Positions 47,566 to 59,800 of a stretch of 64,000 nt of DNA are shown here, in pieces. This DNA comes from Amaurobius ferox. Lineage: Eukaryota > Arthropoda > Arachnida > Araneae > Amaurobiidae. Made by a program: the position numbers and the translations under genes. Each line of letters starts with the position of its first letter. The first letter of the stretch is position 1. A model generated the notes under the pieces. It was not told the DNA's origin. It searched no databases and was given only the letters and a program-made list of their open reading frames with translations. Where the stretch lies: NCBI GenBank assembly GCA_951213105.1, contig OX578153.1, positions 58,786,520 to 58,850,519 of the forward strand, written 5' to 3'.

Positions 47566-48362
47566 AATATTCAAATACTTTGTAATCTATATATAATTTA
47601 AAATACTTTGTAATCTACATATAATCTCATACTTTGTAATCAATATGTAATTTCAAATATTTTGTAATCTACATAATTTCAAATACTTTGTAATCTATGT
47701 ATAATTTCAAATACTTTGTAATCTATATATACTTTGTAATCTATATATAATTTCAAATACTTTGCAATCTATATATTTTCAAATACTTTAATCTATATAA
47801 AATTTTAAACTATTTGTAATCTATATATAATCTCAAATACTTTGTAATCTATGTATAATCTCAAATACTTTGTAATCTATATATAATTTCAAATACTTTG
47901 TAATCTATATTTTAAATGCTTTGTAATCTATATACAATTTTAAATAGTTTGTAATCTATTTATAATTTCAAATGCTTTGCAATCTATATAAAATTTCAAG
48001 CACTCTGTAATCTATATATAATCCCAAATACTTTGTAATCAATATATAAAATTTCAAATACTTTGTAATCTATATTTTGAATACTTTGTAATCTATATTT
48101 TGAATACTTTGTAATCTATATATATATTTAAATACTTTGTAATCTATATATAATTTCAAATGCTTTGCAATCTGTATATGATTTCAAATATTTTGTAATC
48201 TATATATAATTTCAAATACTTTGTGATCTATATACAATTTCAAATGCTTTGTAATTTATATACAATTTCAAATGGTTTGTAATCTAAACGCCATTTCAAA
48301 TACTTTGTAATCTATATATAATTTCAAATACTTTGTAATATATAATTTCAAATACTTTGTAA

Positions 48363-48398
<36 letters not shown>
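47566..48398. repeat. Minisatellite, about 30 units of 27-28 bp
   Basis: Units AATTTCAAATACTTTG then TAATCTATATAT, with variants, run for over 800 bp and end in a TA run directly against the Helitron at 48399. The matching array in copy 1 has about four units. Confidence 0.93.
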
Positions 48399-48399
<1 letters not shown>

Positions 48400-50337
48400 T
48401 AGCAGCATACCCGTTCTTCGTACGGAGTATATAATATAAAGAAACTTGAAATTCATAATCATGCCCAAATTCTTATAGTATACTAAATGACATGTTTAAT
48501 CAAAATATTCTGTTAAAATATTTAATATAATGCTCCTAAAAAGAAGTTTAAGAATCTCTGTTCTCGCTATATAAAATTATCTTCATGGACATATCTGAAG
48601 AATAAAACATCTTGGACCCCTTATGTAAGCAAATATAAGAAAAATATGGAATTGAATCAATATATGCAAAATAAAAGCGTTAAAATTGTATGGGACCCGT
48701 ACTAATTATATACGCGAATATTAGAAAATATAACCTGTATTAGTAGATTACATGTATAAATTGAAAATACCAATAAACCCGTAATCTTTAAATCTGAAGA
48801 CAGTCATTTATTCCAATATATGTCAAAATTAAAGTGCTAAAATTATATGGGAAGATATACACGTACTACTTATAATGTCCGATTATTAGTAGAAGATTAC
48901 CCGTTTTGCAATATGAGTCACAAATGTTTTTTGGTAAAATACAACAGACGACGTAATAAATTGAATATATAATTAATCCCCTTAATCTCCATACCAGAAG
49001 ACTGTACTTGATTCCAATATATATGCCAATATATGTCAAAATATATGCCAATATACCTGTACTACTTATATTCTCGTAGGTTAGAAGATATACCCGTGCA
49101 TTCCTAGAAGATTACTCGTACAACGTACAATATGCGTGGGTCAGCAATTTTTGGCGTAATAACTTAAAAATATCAATAATCCCTGAATCAATAATTCCGG
49201 AAAATATCAATAATAATAATGTTTAAACCTGAAGAGTATAATTGATATTATCCAGTCCAAAATGAAATGGCAATGAAATTTATTTTATATACATATCTTC
49301 ATTATTCAAATCGGAAAGGATTTAATAAAAATCGTCTGCCGCATAAACACATTGGATTTAAATCCGTTGCTAAGCGACATGATATCATTTGCTTCAAATA
49401 AATTGGTAGAAAAAATATCGTCTAAATAGTTATATTTCTATGGAACATTTGGCGACAGTTTCGTCAAATTAGCGACATTTTAAAAAATCGCCAAATTTAT
49501 CGCCAAGTGGGACTGTAGAACTGACAGTTCCACTTTGCGACAAATTGACGAAATATCATCACAATACTATCCCCTAACAAAAAACAATTAATATCATTTA
49601 TGTAGCGCAATTTTATCAATTTCAAGATATTTTTATAGATTTGAAAACATTTTTATCAATTTGGTGACATTTAAAAATTCGCTAAATGTATTACTAAGTA
49701 GGATGGTTGGTCTGACAGATAAATGCTAACCAAACATCATTTCAGTACTCTCTTCTAACAAAACAAAAAAAAAATTCATTGATATGTAGAAGACCCAAGC
49801 CACACGACCAACCCGAAGGTTTATGGCAGCTGTTTGTGTGTCGTTTATATCAATTTGGCGACATTTCCGTCAATTTGGCAAAGTTTAAGAAAAGTTGTCA
49901 AATTAGCGATATCCCTCCAAATTCGTAGCTTTGAATTTGCATATCTGAATGAAACATTCTTATCCCGTTTCAATATACTAAATGAAAACACTACAATTGT
50001 ATTAGAAGATATACCCGCTCTACTCTTTTTCTGTTTCAACAATCGGCTATATGAATTTATTGGCTAAACACAATATATGAGTTTAGTAGCTAAATCCGAT
50101 ATAAGCTTGAAAACTCTTTGCCAAAATAAATGAAATTGATGTACGCTGTCAGCAATTAATATAATTAAAAGAAAAATCAAACCGTCCATTCATAAGATAT
50201 ACTTTTATATCCATTTATCCATTTATTTATTATTTAAATCGAAAAAAAATAATAAAAACATTAAAAAACACATTTAATTTAATTGCGATGCCGAGCAACA
50301 TGATATATCCTCCTAAAATGTTAAAATTTATTAACCA
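48399..50337 (-). mobile_element. Helitron-like element H4a, 5' end missing
   Basis: The 3' terminus at 48399 (CTAG, then hairpin CCGTTCTTCGTACGG) and interior match H3. It includes TTGGCGA arrays near 49440-49930. It lacks the TCTATATAAA end: similarity to H3 stops near 50310 and another element's 3' end starts at 50338. Confidence 0.72.
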
Positions 50338-51783
50338 CTAACAGCACACCCGTTATTCGTACGGAGTGTATAATTTAAAGAAACTTATAATTCGCAATCA
50401 TGTGCAAATTCTGTTAAAATATTAAATTTATTGCTCCTAAAGAGAAGTTTAAGAATATATGTTCTCATTATGCAAAATTATCTTCACGAACAGATCTGAA
50501 GAATAAAACATCCTGCCCCCTTTTTTAAGCAAATTTACAGAAGAAAAAATAGGAATTGAATGAATATATGCAACCCCGTACTAATTATATTGTCGCAGAT
50601 CAGAAAATATGCCAATGTGTTAGTAGAAGATTACCCGTATTACAATATGCGTCTCAAAAATATTTGCCAAAATAAAAGAGATGACGTAATAAATTGAAAA
50701 CATCAATAATATCCGTACTCTTTATACCAAAAGGTCGTAATTGATTCCAATATATGCCAATATATATCAAAACATATGTCAATATACCTGTACTACTTAT
50801 ATTCTCGTAGATTAAAAGATATACACGTGTATTTGTAGAAGATTCGTACAACATACAATATATGAGTTTAAACAATTTTTGTCATAATAAAATAATTGCA
50901 TAATAACTTGAAAATATCAATAATCCTTGAATCAATAATCCCCGAAAATATCAATAATAATAATTTTTAAACCTGAAGACCGTAATTGATATTATCCAGT
51001 CAAAAATGCTATAAGAAAAATCAAATCGTTCTTTTCTAAAATATATTTTTATATCTATTTATTTATTATTCAAATCGAAAAAATAATTATTAAAATTAAC
51101 AGACAGATTTAATTTAATTGCGTTTCTGAGTAACATGATATAAGATAGAATCTTATAACATGTTAAATATGTCATGTCTTATAACATAAACTGCGAAATT
51201 AAATAACGATTTTGATTTCTCTATACTTCTCATTGTTCCGCAAAAGCTTGTTTTAAATAAACCATGAACCATGGAGATAGATTTCCCCTTTAAATCATGT
51301 TTCAAACAATTCATTTTTTCAGAAAGTGACTAATTAACGCAAAAAATCTCCCATCAAACTCAGAGATTAAATTTTAATTCACTTTCAAACGATTTTCAAG
51401 CTTTTCGTTTGGATAAACCACGGAGTTAGGGAGTAGAACTCCTAGGAAAAAGTTTCGTTTTTCATTAATACCTCAACAACCAAAGGTCTTAGAAACTCGA
51501 AACTTGGACAAAATTTATGGGGGGATATTTCAAGGCTATTCACCAAATTTCATTAAATTCGGTTCAGCCGTTTTTCCGTGATGATGAGACAAACGAAAAT
51601 TTCGTTTTTTACTAATATCTCGAGAACCACTGGTCGTAGAAACTCAAAACACAGATATAATTTTAAGTGGGGCTATTTCTGGGCTACCCACAAAATTTCA
51701 TCAAATTCGGTTCAGCCGTTCTCCCGTGATGGTGTGACAAACAGACAGACAGACAGACAGATTTTCATTTTTATTTATATAGA
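50338..51783 (-). mobile_element. Helitron-like element H4b, internally deleted
   Basis: The 5' end at 51783 is A|TCTATATAAATAAAAATG followed by TCTGTCTG repeats and GGAGAACGGCTGAACCG. The 3' end is CTAA instead of CTAG, with hairpin CCGTTATTCGTACGG. It is shorter than H3 because the middle, including the TTGGCGA arrays, is deleted around 51000. Non-coding. Confidence 0.72.
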
Positions 51784-52037
51784 TAACTTAAAGACTTCGT
51801 TGACCGAACAACGAATTAAAAAAACTAATGAAATTGAAAACTTGAAATTTGGCAGGAATGCTCCTTTTATAGCATAAAAGTACACTAAGGAAGGATTTTG
51901 TCTTACGACAATTTTAAGTGGGTTCAGAACATGCTGGATATATGACATTTAGCATTTATTTCTCCATATCTAATTGCCTTCAAATAGTATTTCCAATAAT
52001 GGGAAACAAGTCACGCTCTAAAACAAATAGTGAAAAA

Positions 52038-54144
52038 TCTGATGTGAGCAGCACATGACTTTCCTTATATAATGCAATGAATTTTCTTCTTTAACGGTGA
52101 AAAAGTTATGAAGATATCGACGGCACAGCGTTTGTAAAGTTAAATTGCATATTTTGCCCTGTAAATTGTACATCCGGATGACAACATCTAAAACTATTTT
52201 GTGCTTAATTAACTTATAGTTTACGCAACTCTAAATTAACAATTATCAATATTGATAGCATTCTCAATAAGCAATATAGTCCATATATTTAAATATTTTA
52301 ATAATAAATTCATCAATTAGGCGTCATCTTCTTTAATTTGGCGCCATTTTTGCAATTTTAACGATATTTTCGTTAATGTGGGGCTGCATATCACCAAGTT
52401 GGCGATATTTAGACGAGCATTTCTTATATAATAAAAGGCATACCCTTCATATGACAGAATTAAAAATTTGCCAAACATTGTATCCCATTTGGCGTCATTT
52501 TTATCAATTTGGCGACATTTTTATCAATTTGATAATTTTTAAAAAAGTCGCCAAGGGGGAGATATGCCGCCAAAATTCGTCGCCAGAATTTCACAAAGAG
52601 TTACAGGCGAAAATATAGGTTATTCTTATAGTAGTCTTGTATTCTTTCGAAAATATTGAATTTCCATCAATTAGTTGTAATTTTTATTGATTTAACATCA
52701 TTCTTATCAATTTGGCGCCATTTTTATCAATTTGGTGACTTTTAAAAAACTTGCCGTGTTGACGATAGTTCGCCAAATTTCGTCAAGCATTATGATCGGA
52801 GAAATAGGTTATTCTTATAGTAGATAAACGGGTAATGACGTTCAAATATAAAACTATTACCCAAAGTATCTTCCTCTTATAGTAGATTCTTATATTCTTT
52901 TCAAGATATTGAATTTTCACCACTCTTCATTTTCATTGATTTAGCGTCATTTTTATCAATTTGATGATAGTTTTACCAATTTGGCGATATATTCGTCAAT
53001 TTGGTAAGATTTAAAAACTCGCCAAGTTGTCAAGATTCCGCCAAATTCGTCGCCAAAATTTCACCAAGCATTATGGATGGAGAAATAGGTTATATTTATA
53101 GAAGATAAACGTCTAATAGCATTAAAGCATTAAATTACAATGCTATTACCCAAAGTATCTTCTCTCGTGAATGGAACGAGCTAGGTCTACGAGAATAATG
53201 ATAATAAATTTATCGCATAATATTATATATGAAAAGTGAACAGATTTCCCAATAGTTAATACTATTTTTTTTTTATTTTATGTGATTTTTTGATAAATTT
53301 ATTTGAAAAATGTATAATATCTCGAGAACGGTTAAAAATGAAAATATTTTCCAATATATTGAACTTTCATCATCTAGTCGACATTTTTATTGATTTAGAG
53401 TAATTTTTATCAATTTGGTAACATTTTCGTTAATTTGTCAACAATTAAAAAAGTCGCAGTAAGTTGGCCAAAATCTCGCCAAGCGTTATGGACGTAGAAA
53501 TAAGTTATTCTTATAACTGATAAATGAGACTATTGACGTCCAAATACAAAAGTATTACCCATAGTATATTTTCTCATAAATGGAACGAGCTAGATCCACG
53601 AAAATGATGTCACCAAATTCATCGTATGATATTACTTACGAAAAGTGAACATATTTCACAATAGTTAATATTTTTTTTTATTTTATATGATTTTTGATAA
53701 TTTGTTTTGAAAAAAGTGCAATATCTCGAGAACTGTTCATGCTAGCGTTCTAATATTTATATAAATTGTTTTCTAATAAAAAATTACATAAGAAATGACT
53801 ATTTACGTTACTTTATTAAAGATTTTAATTTTTTTATAATTTTTTTCAAAATTTCGCTTGAAAATTTAGAGGGTTCGGAACATTTGATTGCGTATAAGAA
53901 CAATAGGCTTCCAGTATTCACGGATTGTAATTATTGTACCAAATTTTGTTTGAATCACTCCATTCGTTCCTGAGATATCGTCTCCACAGGCTCACTGACA
54001 TATACACTCACACAGCCATAATCTCAAAAACGTTTGATTCGTGTTCAGGGATACCTAAAGCGTGCTCTCCTTGAAAAACTCGAATTCGAATTTTCAACCC
54101 CGTCACAATACTTCGCTTATACATTATATGTATATAAGGAAAGT
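52038..54144 (+). mobile_element. F-family element F7, expanded to 2.1 kb
   Basis: The 5' end is TCTGATGTGAGCAGCACATG, then ACTTTCCTTATATAATGC; the 3' end is TGTATATAAGGAAAGT. The TTGGCGA array and neighbouring modules (AATAGGTTATTCTTATAG, TATTGAATTTTCATC, CAAGCATTATGGA) are repeated several times between 52310 and 53560. Only a few CA dinucleotides remain near 54000. The larger size comes from internal amplification, not coding sequence. Confidence 0.75.
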
Positions 54145-54219
54145 AATATGGGTAAAAACACACGGAAAGCAGAGTTTACTGCGACTAGAATGACACTTTT
54201 AAACAGAACCACCACTGTA

Positions 54220-55480
54220 CCGTTCCTGCGCGGTGAATGGAAGCATTATCGTCCATGAGAGACCTCATGGCCTATGGGGTAAAAATACAACATTGCAGAG
54301 TGGGTGTAATCGACAGAAATGTTCACGTACTCCATGGATGAAGCCCGACTTTTCGAAAACACCAGGGGACTAGTACCAGACCAGCAGAACATGCCGACAT
54401 AGAGTTTCGTCCAGAACAGAGCACCAGGCGCGAAGCGCCTTTAATCTCCAATCTCTAGGTGTGGTTCTTATCTTCATACTGTGACATTATTTCTTTGGCC
54501 CATAGTTGGAGGTTCGAGGTTTTTGATTTACTGTTTTTATTATTTGACCTAGCTCCTAGTGTGGCAGTTTGTTGCACATTTAGAGTTTAAGCAGCTTGGG
54601 GGGGGGTTGATGCAGATCTGAGGGTAACCTAGCATTTTAGCAGTTTAGGATTTAAGACATTTTGTAGAAAAGCGCGAGTTTTATTTAATATCAACTGATT
54701 AAGATGGGACGTTCCTAGTTCCGAATATCAAAGTTAAGTACCGAGCGGGGTCTCTTACGAGATTTAGCCTTGCGATGATCACAGTCATGCAGATTAAATA
54801 ATAGTTCATTTGGGACAGATGGCAGATTTTTGTAGAATTTAAGCGCTAGCTTTTTAATTTGGGCTCTAACAGTTTTTATTTTGAAGTCTTTCCTAATTAC
54901 CGAGTTTCTTAAGTATCTAGGGGCTTTCCTTATAATCCTTAGGGTTTTGTTTTGTCTTGTCTCTAATAGAACATGCCACTCACCATGATACCCCCACCAC
55001 AACATGAATTCTGTGAACAAGGCAAGATGAATTCATGCATTCATGAGGCTCTCGCTACACTCTCCATCTACCGTCGGTACAAAGTAAGGTGCAGCATGAT
55101 TGGACCGACCACATAGTCTTCTTCCAATCATCAGATGTCCAGTGACGTCGTTCTCCGATACCACTGTAAACGCATTTTTAGGTTCTTCGCTGAAATGAGT
55201 GGTTTCCGCGCAAGCATGGGGCTGGCTACATCGATTCGCTGTATTCCTTGCACATTGTTCGGGTTGAAATCGGTTGGGACTTCCGTCAGTTGCTGAATAG
55301 TAGAAGGCGTCTGAAGCGCCGATCACGGGCTTGATTGATGATTTTCGATCCACAGTTTCGCCTCTTATATAACTCCTGGGGATTCCATTTCCAACACTTT
55401 GGATATATCCCCTTTCGAGGAGCGGGTGAGTTATTCTGTTCTGGCAATCGAGGCACCTGCCAAACGGACACCCACAATAA
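54220..55480 (-). pseudogene. Tc1-like transposase remnant split by LINE C
   Basis: Minus-strand fragments in order: QARDRRFRRLL, MLARKPLISAKNLKMRLQWY, WKKTMWSDQS (first catalytic Asp region), HVVVGGIMVSGMF, ASSMEYVNI and MDDNASIHRA (second Asp). They lie in different frames, with stops in between, and LINE C interrupts at 54396-54967. Both termini are missing. Distinct in sequence from the other two Tc1 relics. Frames listed across it (such as 55033-55353) are mostly out of the ancestral phase. Confidence 0.8.
54396..54967 (-). mobile_element. Jockey-like LINE copy C, 5'-truncated 0.57 kb
   Basis: Matches the 3' end of copy B (17182-17755): LETRQNKTLRIIRKAPRYL.. to the end of ORF2 (SVLNFDIRN, stop at 54715), then the 3' UTR ending GGACGAAACTCTAT. 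The target duplication AGAACATGCC lies at 54386-54395 and 54968-54977. Three extra bases (GAC) separate the 3' end from the duplication. Confidence 0.92.
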
Positions 55481-55553
55481 AACCTATTTCAAACGGAGAC
55501 AAATCTGTCGTTTTCCCTATTTTGCTCCATTTCTTTCGATACACATGTGTACC

Positions 55554-55743
55554 CAGTGTTTCTTTCAGACATACCTCCGGGGAAACTGGCGAAGCCCCCG
55601 GAGACATTTTATGTTAACCTAGTTTCTATTTATGTGACAGCATTTTGATATATTTGCATAGGGCAAATAGAAAATTTGTCCGCCCTAAAGTTTTGTTCTC
55701 CCCCCCCCCCCCGGCCAAAATATTCATTCTGAAAGAAACACTG
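55554..55743. mobile_element. hAT-like MITE, 190 bp
   Basis: Perfect 16-bp inverted ends CAGTGTTTCTTTCAGA. Flanks TGTGTACC and CGTGTACA agree at six of eight bases. Interior like 40925-41136 (TTTCTATTTATGTGACA, a C-run). Confidence 0.88.
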
Positions 55744-55924
55744 CGTGTACATCCCTAACCAATTTAATTTGCATACATCCGTCTGTGACTTACATTTGCA
55801 TACATGTTTCCAGGTTTCGAATTTTCTACCCGCTGTGTGTAGAAGATATATTATGTTCTAAATTTACAAACTTACTAACAGAGTGAGCGATTGATGGGAG
55901 GGAGGGGGGAGAGAGCATGTGTCA

Positions 55925-56400
55925 AAAATATCAAGCACTTCCGCTATAGCTAGAATCTTGATTGTGGTGGCATTCGATTCGACTTATTGTTAGCTTCGAA
56001 ACCAAAAAAAAATCTAAAATTTTAAAAATTCGATTAAGACTTGGTGGTGCAATGGAATACTGAAAAAACTCATAATCACTTTGCTTAATTATCGAGCACT
56101 TCTACTCTAGCTAGAATTTTAGTTTTGGCCTCATTCGATCCGTCTCAGCTTCCAGGTCACCGAAAACATCCAATATAGAAAATTCGAATTAGAAGTGACG
56201 ATGTAAAGGAATAATTAAAAAAAATTCAATCCCACTTTCAAAATGATAAGAGCACTTCCACTCAAGATAGAATTCCGATTTTGGTCTTGTTAGATGCGTT
56301 TTAGCTTCCAGATCAACGAAATAAATAGGAAATTTGGAAATTTCTAATTAGGGGATACGATAACAAAGGATTTTCTAAAAATGTACATCACTTTGCCTTA
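55925..56400. repeat. Three diverged tandem units of about 160 bp
   Basis: AGCACTTC..CT..AGCTAGAAT, then a TTGG.GGCATTCGAT-like and AGCTTC motif recur near 55935, 56096 and 56253. Non-coding; not seen elsewhere in the window. Confidence 0.7.
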
Positions 56401-57598
56401 CAAAAATGTGCGTCATTTCATTTTTACAATTTAATTTTGAAACAGTTTTTGATATTTAAAAATTTCATTAAGTGGTGTCGCATTTTTGACCACGCGCCAT
56501 TGAGAACGTGCAAAACGCAGGTGAAATGGCTAGTACAATACTGTATAATATATTCTTATATTCAGATATTTTGATATCGAAATACCGAAATAGAATTCGT
56601 TCCATAAAAAAAAAATCAATTAAATGAAGAAAGATTAGACAAAAATATCTGTTATTGTGTTCTAAAATAATGCTTTTACTACATTGTCCCATTGTATAAT
56701 TATTATTAGTTTCTATTGAATCAAACTACAGTAGAATGTCATTTACACAAATCATTAAACGACAAAATTATTTTTAAAACGCCATTTAGCATTAATTCAT
56801 TAATAAATACTTCTTCTGGTGCAAAAAAATAGTATTTTATAATGTATTGCTACCAATAAGCAAACTACTTCTAATTCCGGAATAATTCTAGAACAGAGCA
56901 CTGATATTAATTTTAGATTAAAAACTTCTAATTAAAATTCCACGTCTCGTTCCTCGTTCCGGTATTTTTCAGAAACGGAAAGAACAATATCAATTAATCA
57001 GAAAATACGTTCGAAACAAAAAGAAATGGCTAAACTGTACCGAATCTCTTACATTTAGCTCCAACATCCGATTCTTTGCGGAAATCCGGATCCAAAATCG
57101 TTTCGACTTCTGAATCCGATAAACAATGAAAGTAATAATAAAATGGTATAGATCAGGAATTATGTTAGGGGGAGGATTGCTTTTATCAAAGCTCCCAAAA
57201 TATGGTGGTAATATGTTACAGTCAACGCAGTTGTTAGTAGGTAATATGATAAATGTTAAAAATAATCGTAATTATTATTCATATATGACTAGGTATTTAA
57301 TTTTCGAGACTTTAAATTATTAAGCATTATAACTTAAGGGGATTTACACGTGATTAAAAAAATACGAAACATTAAAAAAAATCGATTTTTCGTGTAGTTG
57401 CTCAAAAAGTAAAATAAGTTCTGCTGATTGATATATAATTTAATGTACCTTTCACCTCATGAAAAGTAAAAATTTTTAACTTAGAGATGTAAACAAAGCA
57501 CCACTTCCATTCTAAAGGCCGTTCAAATAGATTTTTCTCAAAATGTGTTTTTTCCCGCTTTGGTTACACTTAATATAAATTCTATAACATCTACTGTG
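56401..57598. other. AT-rich DNA, nothing recognised
   Basis: No recognisable gene or repeat. Short frames (for example 57126-57323) lack domains. Confidence 0.4.
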
Positions 57599-57690
57599 AT
57601 TGGTTGGTTGATTGGTTGATTAGGATTTTTTGGCACAAGATTCAGAGAAGATATGCTGCGCCTATGATATACAGATATGCAGGTGATAGA
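57599..57690 (-). mobile_element. Probable retroposon 3' tail
   Basis: On the minus strand CTTGTGCCAAAAAATCCTAA precedes an (ATCAACCA)n-type tail, as at the 3' end of a SINE or LINE. Only about 90 bp are present; family not identified. Confidence 0.4.
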
Positions 57691-57700
57691 TTGTTAAAAA

Positions 57701-58044
57701 TGTTATGGTACCCATAAATAAACGTCAAATCGAGGCCTGGGCCATAAAAAGTTAGTTTATTCAAACAATTGCTAGCGCCAAACTTGACATTAATGCCATC
57801 TGTTTTATAACCAGACAATAAAAAAGTATACAGACATTTATGATTCTACAGAGATGCAACATACGAAGAAAAGTGGTGTTTTGGACCGCAGACCATAAAA
57901 TTAGGCTACCAATGAAGAGTCGACTAGAGCGCGGGCTATATAGGCAGGTTGGCCAATGACCAAGCCCCTCACACAAGCCTGCTAGCCAATGGGCAGCCCA
58001 GGCGGAGTTTCGCAGACAAACCGTGTGCAGAGAAAGGAGCTACA
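57701..58044 (-). mobile_element. Candidate solo LTR, 344 bp
   Basis: On the minus strand it begins TGTAGCTCC and ends ACCATAACA, with AAAAA on both sides (a possible 5-bp target duplication, weak because it is low-complexity). It contains ATTGG (reversed CCAAT) at 57986-57990 and 57953-57957, a TATATA box at 57937-57942 and an AATAAA signal at 57756-57761, in the order expected for U3-R-U5. It is more GC-rich than its surroundings. No internal retroviral-type coding is nearby. Confidence 0.5.
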
Positions 58045-58880
58045 AAAAAGAGGAGACAGAGTTGGAAAATTAAAATTATATGTAAAAGAGAAAACAAGAT
58101 TTGAAAAGTGGAAGCGAGAGGAATTCAAAAAATGACCTAAGTACCAATGCATATAAAATTACAACTGCGGTGGTCTAGAGGACCCATATTAAAATGATGA
58201 ACAATACCAAGCAATAACGTCTGCAGACGAATGTAACAAGGAATCAAGGTACCCATTTTATACATAAACGAGGATGATTACTTTTAATAATTAAGTTGAC
58301 GCTAAAGTCGATCTAAATTTAATCCTGTATATCACACTCAAAACACCAGCTTAAAAACTTTACTAAGGGACAACGTAAAAATTGGCGAATGTTTCAAAAA
58401 TGTCAAATATTAATGAAAACTTAAATAATAATTATATCAATAATATATAATGATAATTATAAGAAAACTTTAAAGGGAGTAAAAATTGTCTCATCATTTC
58501 AGAGTGGTGAATTTTAATTTATGCATAAAAATTAATTTAATTACAAACTGAAGCCGGACTATACATACTACATTCTAAAACAAGCATTATTCAAATACTA
58601 CTATACGAAACGCATGTTATCATTTTTATAGAACTTAAATAATTTAACACCACATAAAGGTGAGCTCCTTCCAAAATAAATACCTCATCTACATTCGAGG
58701 AATTTCACAAGAACATAAAATTTATGATTATGCATTGACTGAATCTAATTGGTGAACCTAAACTTTCATACTTAAATTGCTTGGTATTTAAAAAAAAAAT
58801 GTGTGCGAGTTTAGATCGAAAATAAGTGTTTATTTCCAAAGCTTTTTGTTACACATTTTTGTAATCAGCAAAACCTTTTT
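58045..58880. other. AT-rich DNA, nothing recognised
   Basis: No recognisable gene, element end or repeat. Confidence 0.4.
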
Positions 58881-58883
58881 ATT

Positions 58884-59594
58884 ACTTTCCCTGCAATACA
58901 TGGTACTGTAAAGTATTGAAATCATATCAAAAATCGCAACTCGAGTTTTCGAAGGATGTACATGGTTTGAAGCGTCTAGAATACGAAAAAACAATTTTGG
59001 CTAAGCAAATGATAATGTTTACAATCAACAACCTGCAGTAACGTCATGTGAATAACTCTATAGAGCAGTGGTTTTCAAAGTGGGATACGTGTACCCCAGG
59101 TGTTATGAGAGTCGATACATGAAGGTACGTTAAGTTTTGTTTTTTTTCTTTTAAGTTTTATATCGACAGAAAAAAGAAGAAAAAAATTAACTAATAACAA
59201 ATATTAACTTTATATTTATTATATTTATTTTTAAATTACAAGATCATGAGCACAATAATATTTACTACGGAAAATTTTCCGACACATCTCTACCTGCAAT
59301 ACATGGTAATGTATAGGGAAGATATTGGAATCGTGTCAAAAATCGCAACTAAAGTTTTCGAAAGATTTACTCATTTTAGGACCTCTAGAACACGAAAAAG
59401 CTAATTTTAGACTGATGTTTGTGGATCTGCGGTGTGTGTGTCTGATGTGTGTGACTGTGCAATACATGTATCCACTCTAACTCCAAAACTAATGAACCAA
59501 ATTTCATAACATTTTATAAATAAGTCACTATTGTGAGTGACCCTTGTACTTATTAGATTTTGATACGATGTAGGATAAAGGAACTCGCCTTTTT
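58884..59594 (-). repeat. Diverged inverted F-like ends and a hAT-like motif
   Basis: Two F-type 3' ends on the minus strand (from about 58884 and 59293: CCCT..CAATACATGGTA..GTA, then AATCGCAACT..GTTTTCGAA). Between them 59000-59290 is the inverse of about 37920-38180 and holds CAGTGGTTTTCAAAGTGG / TACGTGTACCCC, resembling hAT-type ends. Old mosaic. Confidence 0.5.
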
Positions 59595-59756
59595 ACTTTC
59601 CTTATATACATAATGTATAAGGAAAGTATTATGAAGGAATCGAAAATTCGAATTCGAGTTCCCGACGGGAGAGCACGTTTCAAGCATCCCTGATCGCGAA
59701 TCAAACATTTTTAAGGTGATGTGTATGTGTGTGTGGGTGTATTTGTGTATGTGTGT

Positions 59757-59800
<44 letters not shown>

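Larger units (their letters stand above)
30218..48398. repeat. Large tandem segmental duplication, copy 2
   Basis: Direct repeat of 13945-30205 (pairings given there). Private to this copy are the SINEs at 34545-35052, about 3 kb at 36256-39030, F5 (39379-40324), F6 (41821-42756), Helitron H3 (43975-46250) and expansion of the terminal minisatellite. The LINE B/SINE block is absent: the empty position is near 33600. Confidence 0.8.

Noticed and set aside
47566..48398. A CRISPR array
   Set aside because: Units are contiguous, 27-28 bp, without unique spacers, and the context is eukaryotic: a minisatellite.
52310..53490. CRISPR-like or operator-like evenly spaced repeats (TTGGCGA array)
   Set aside because: Units are degenerate, contiguous and internal to mobile elements; no cas-like genes or spacers.
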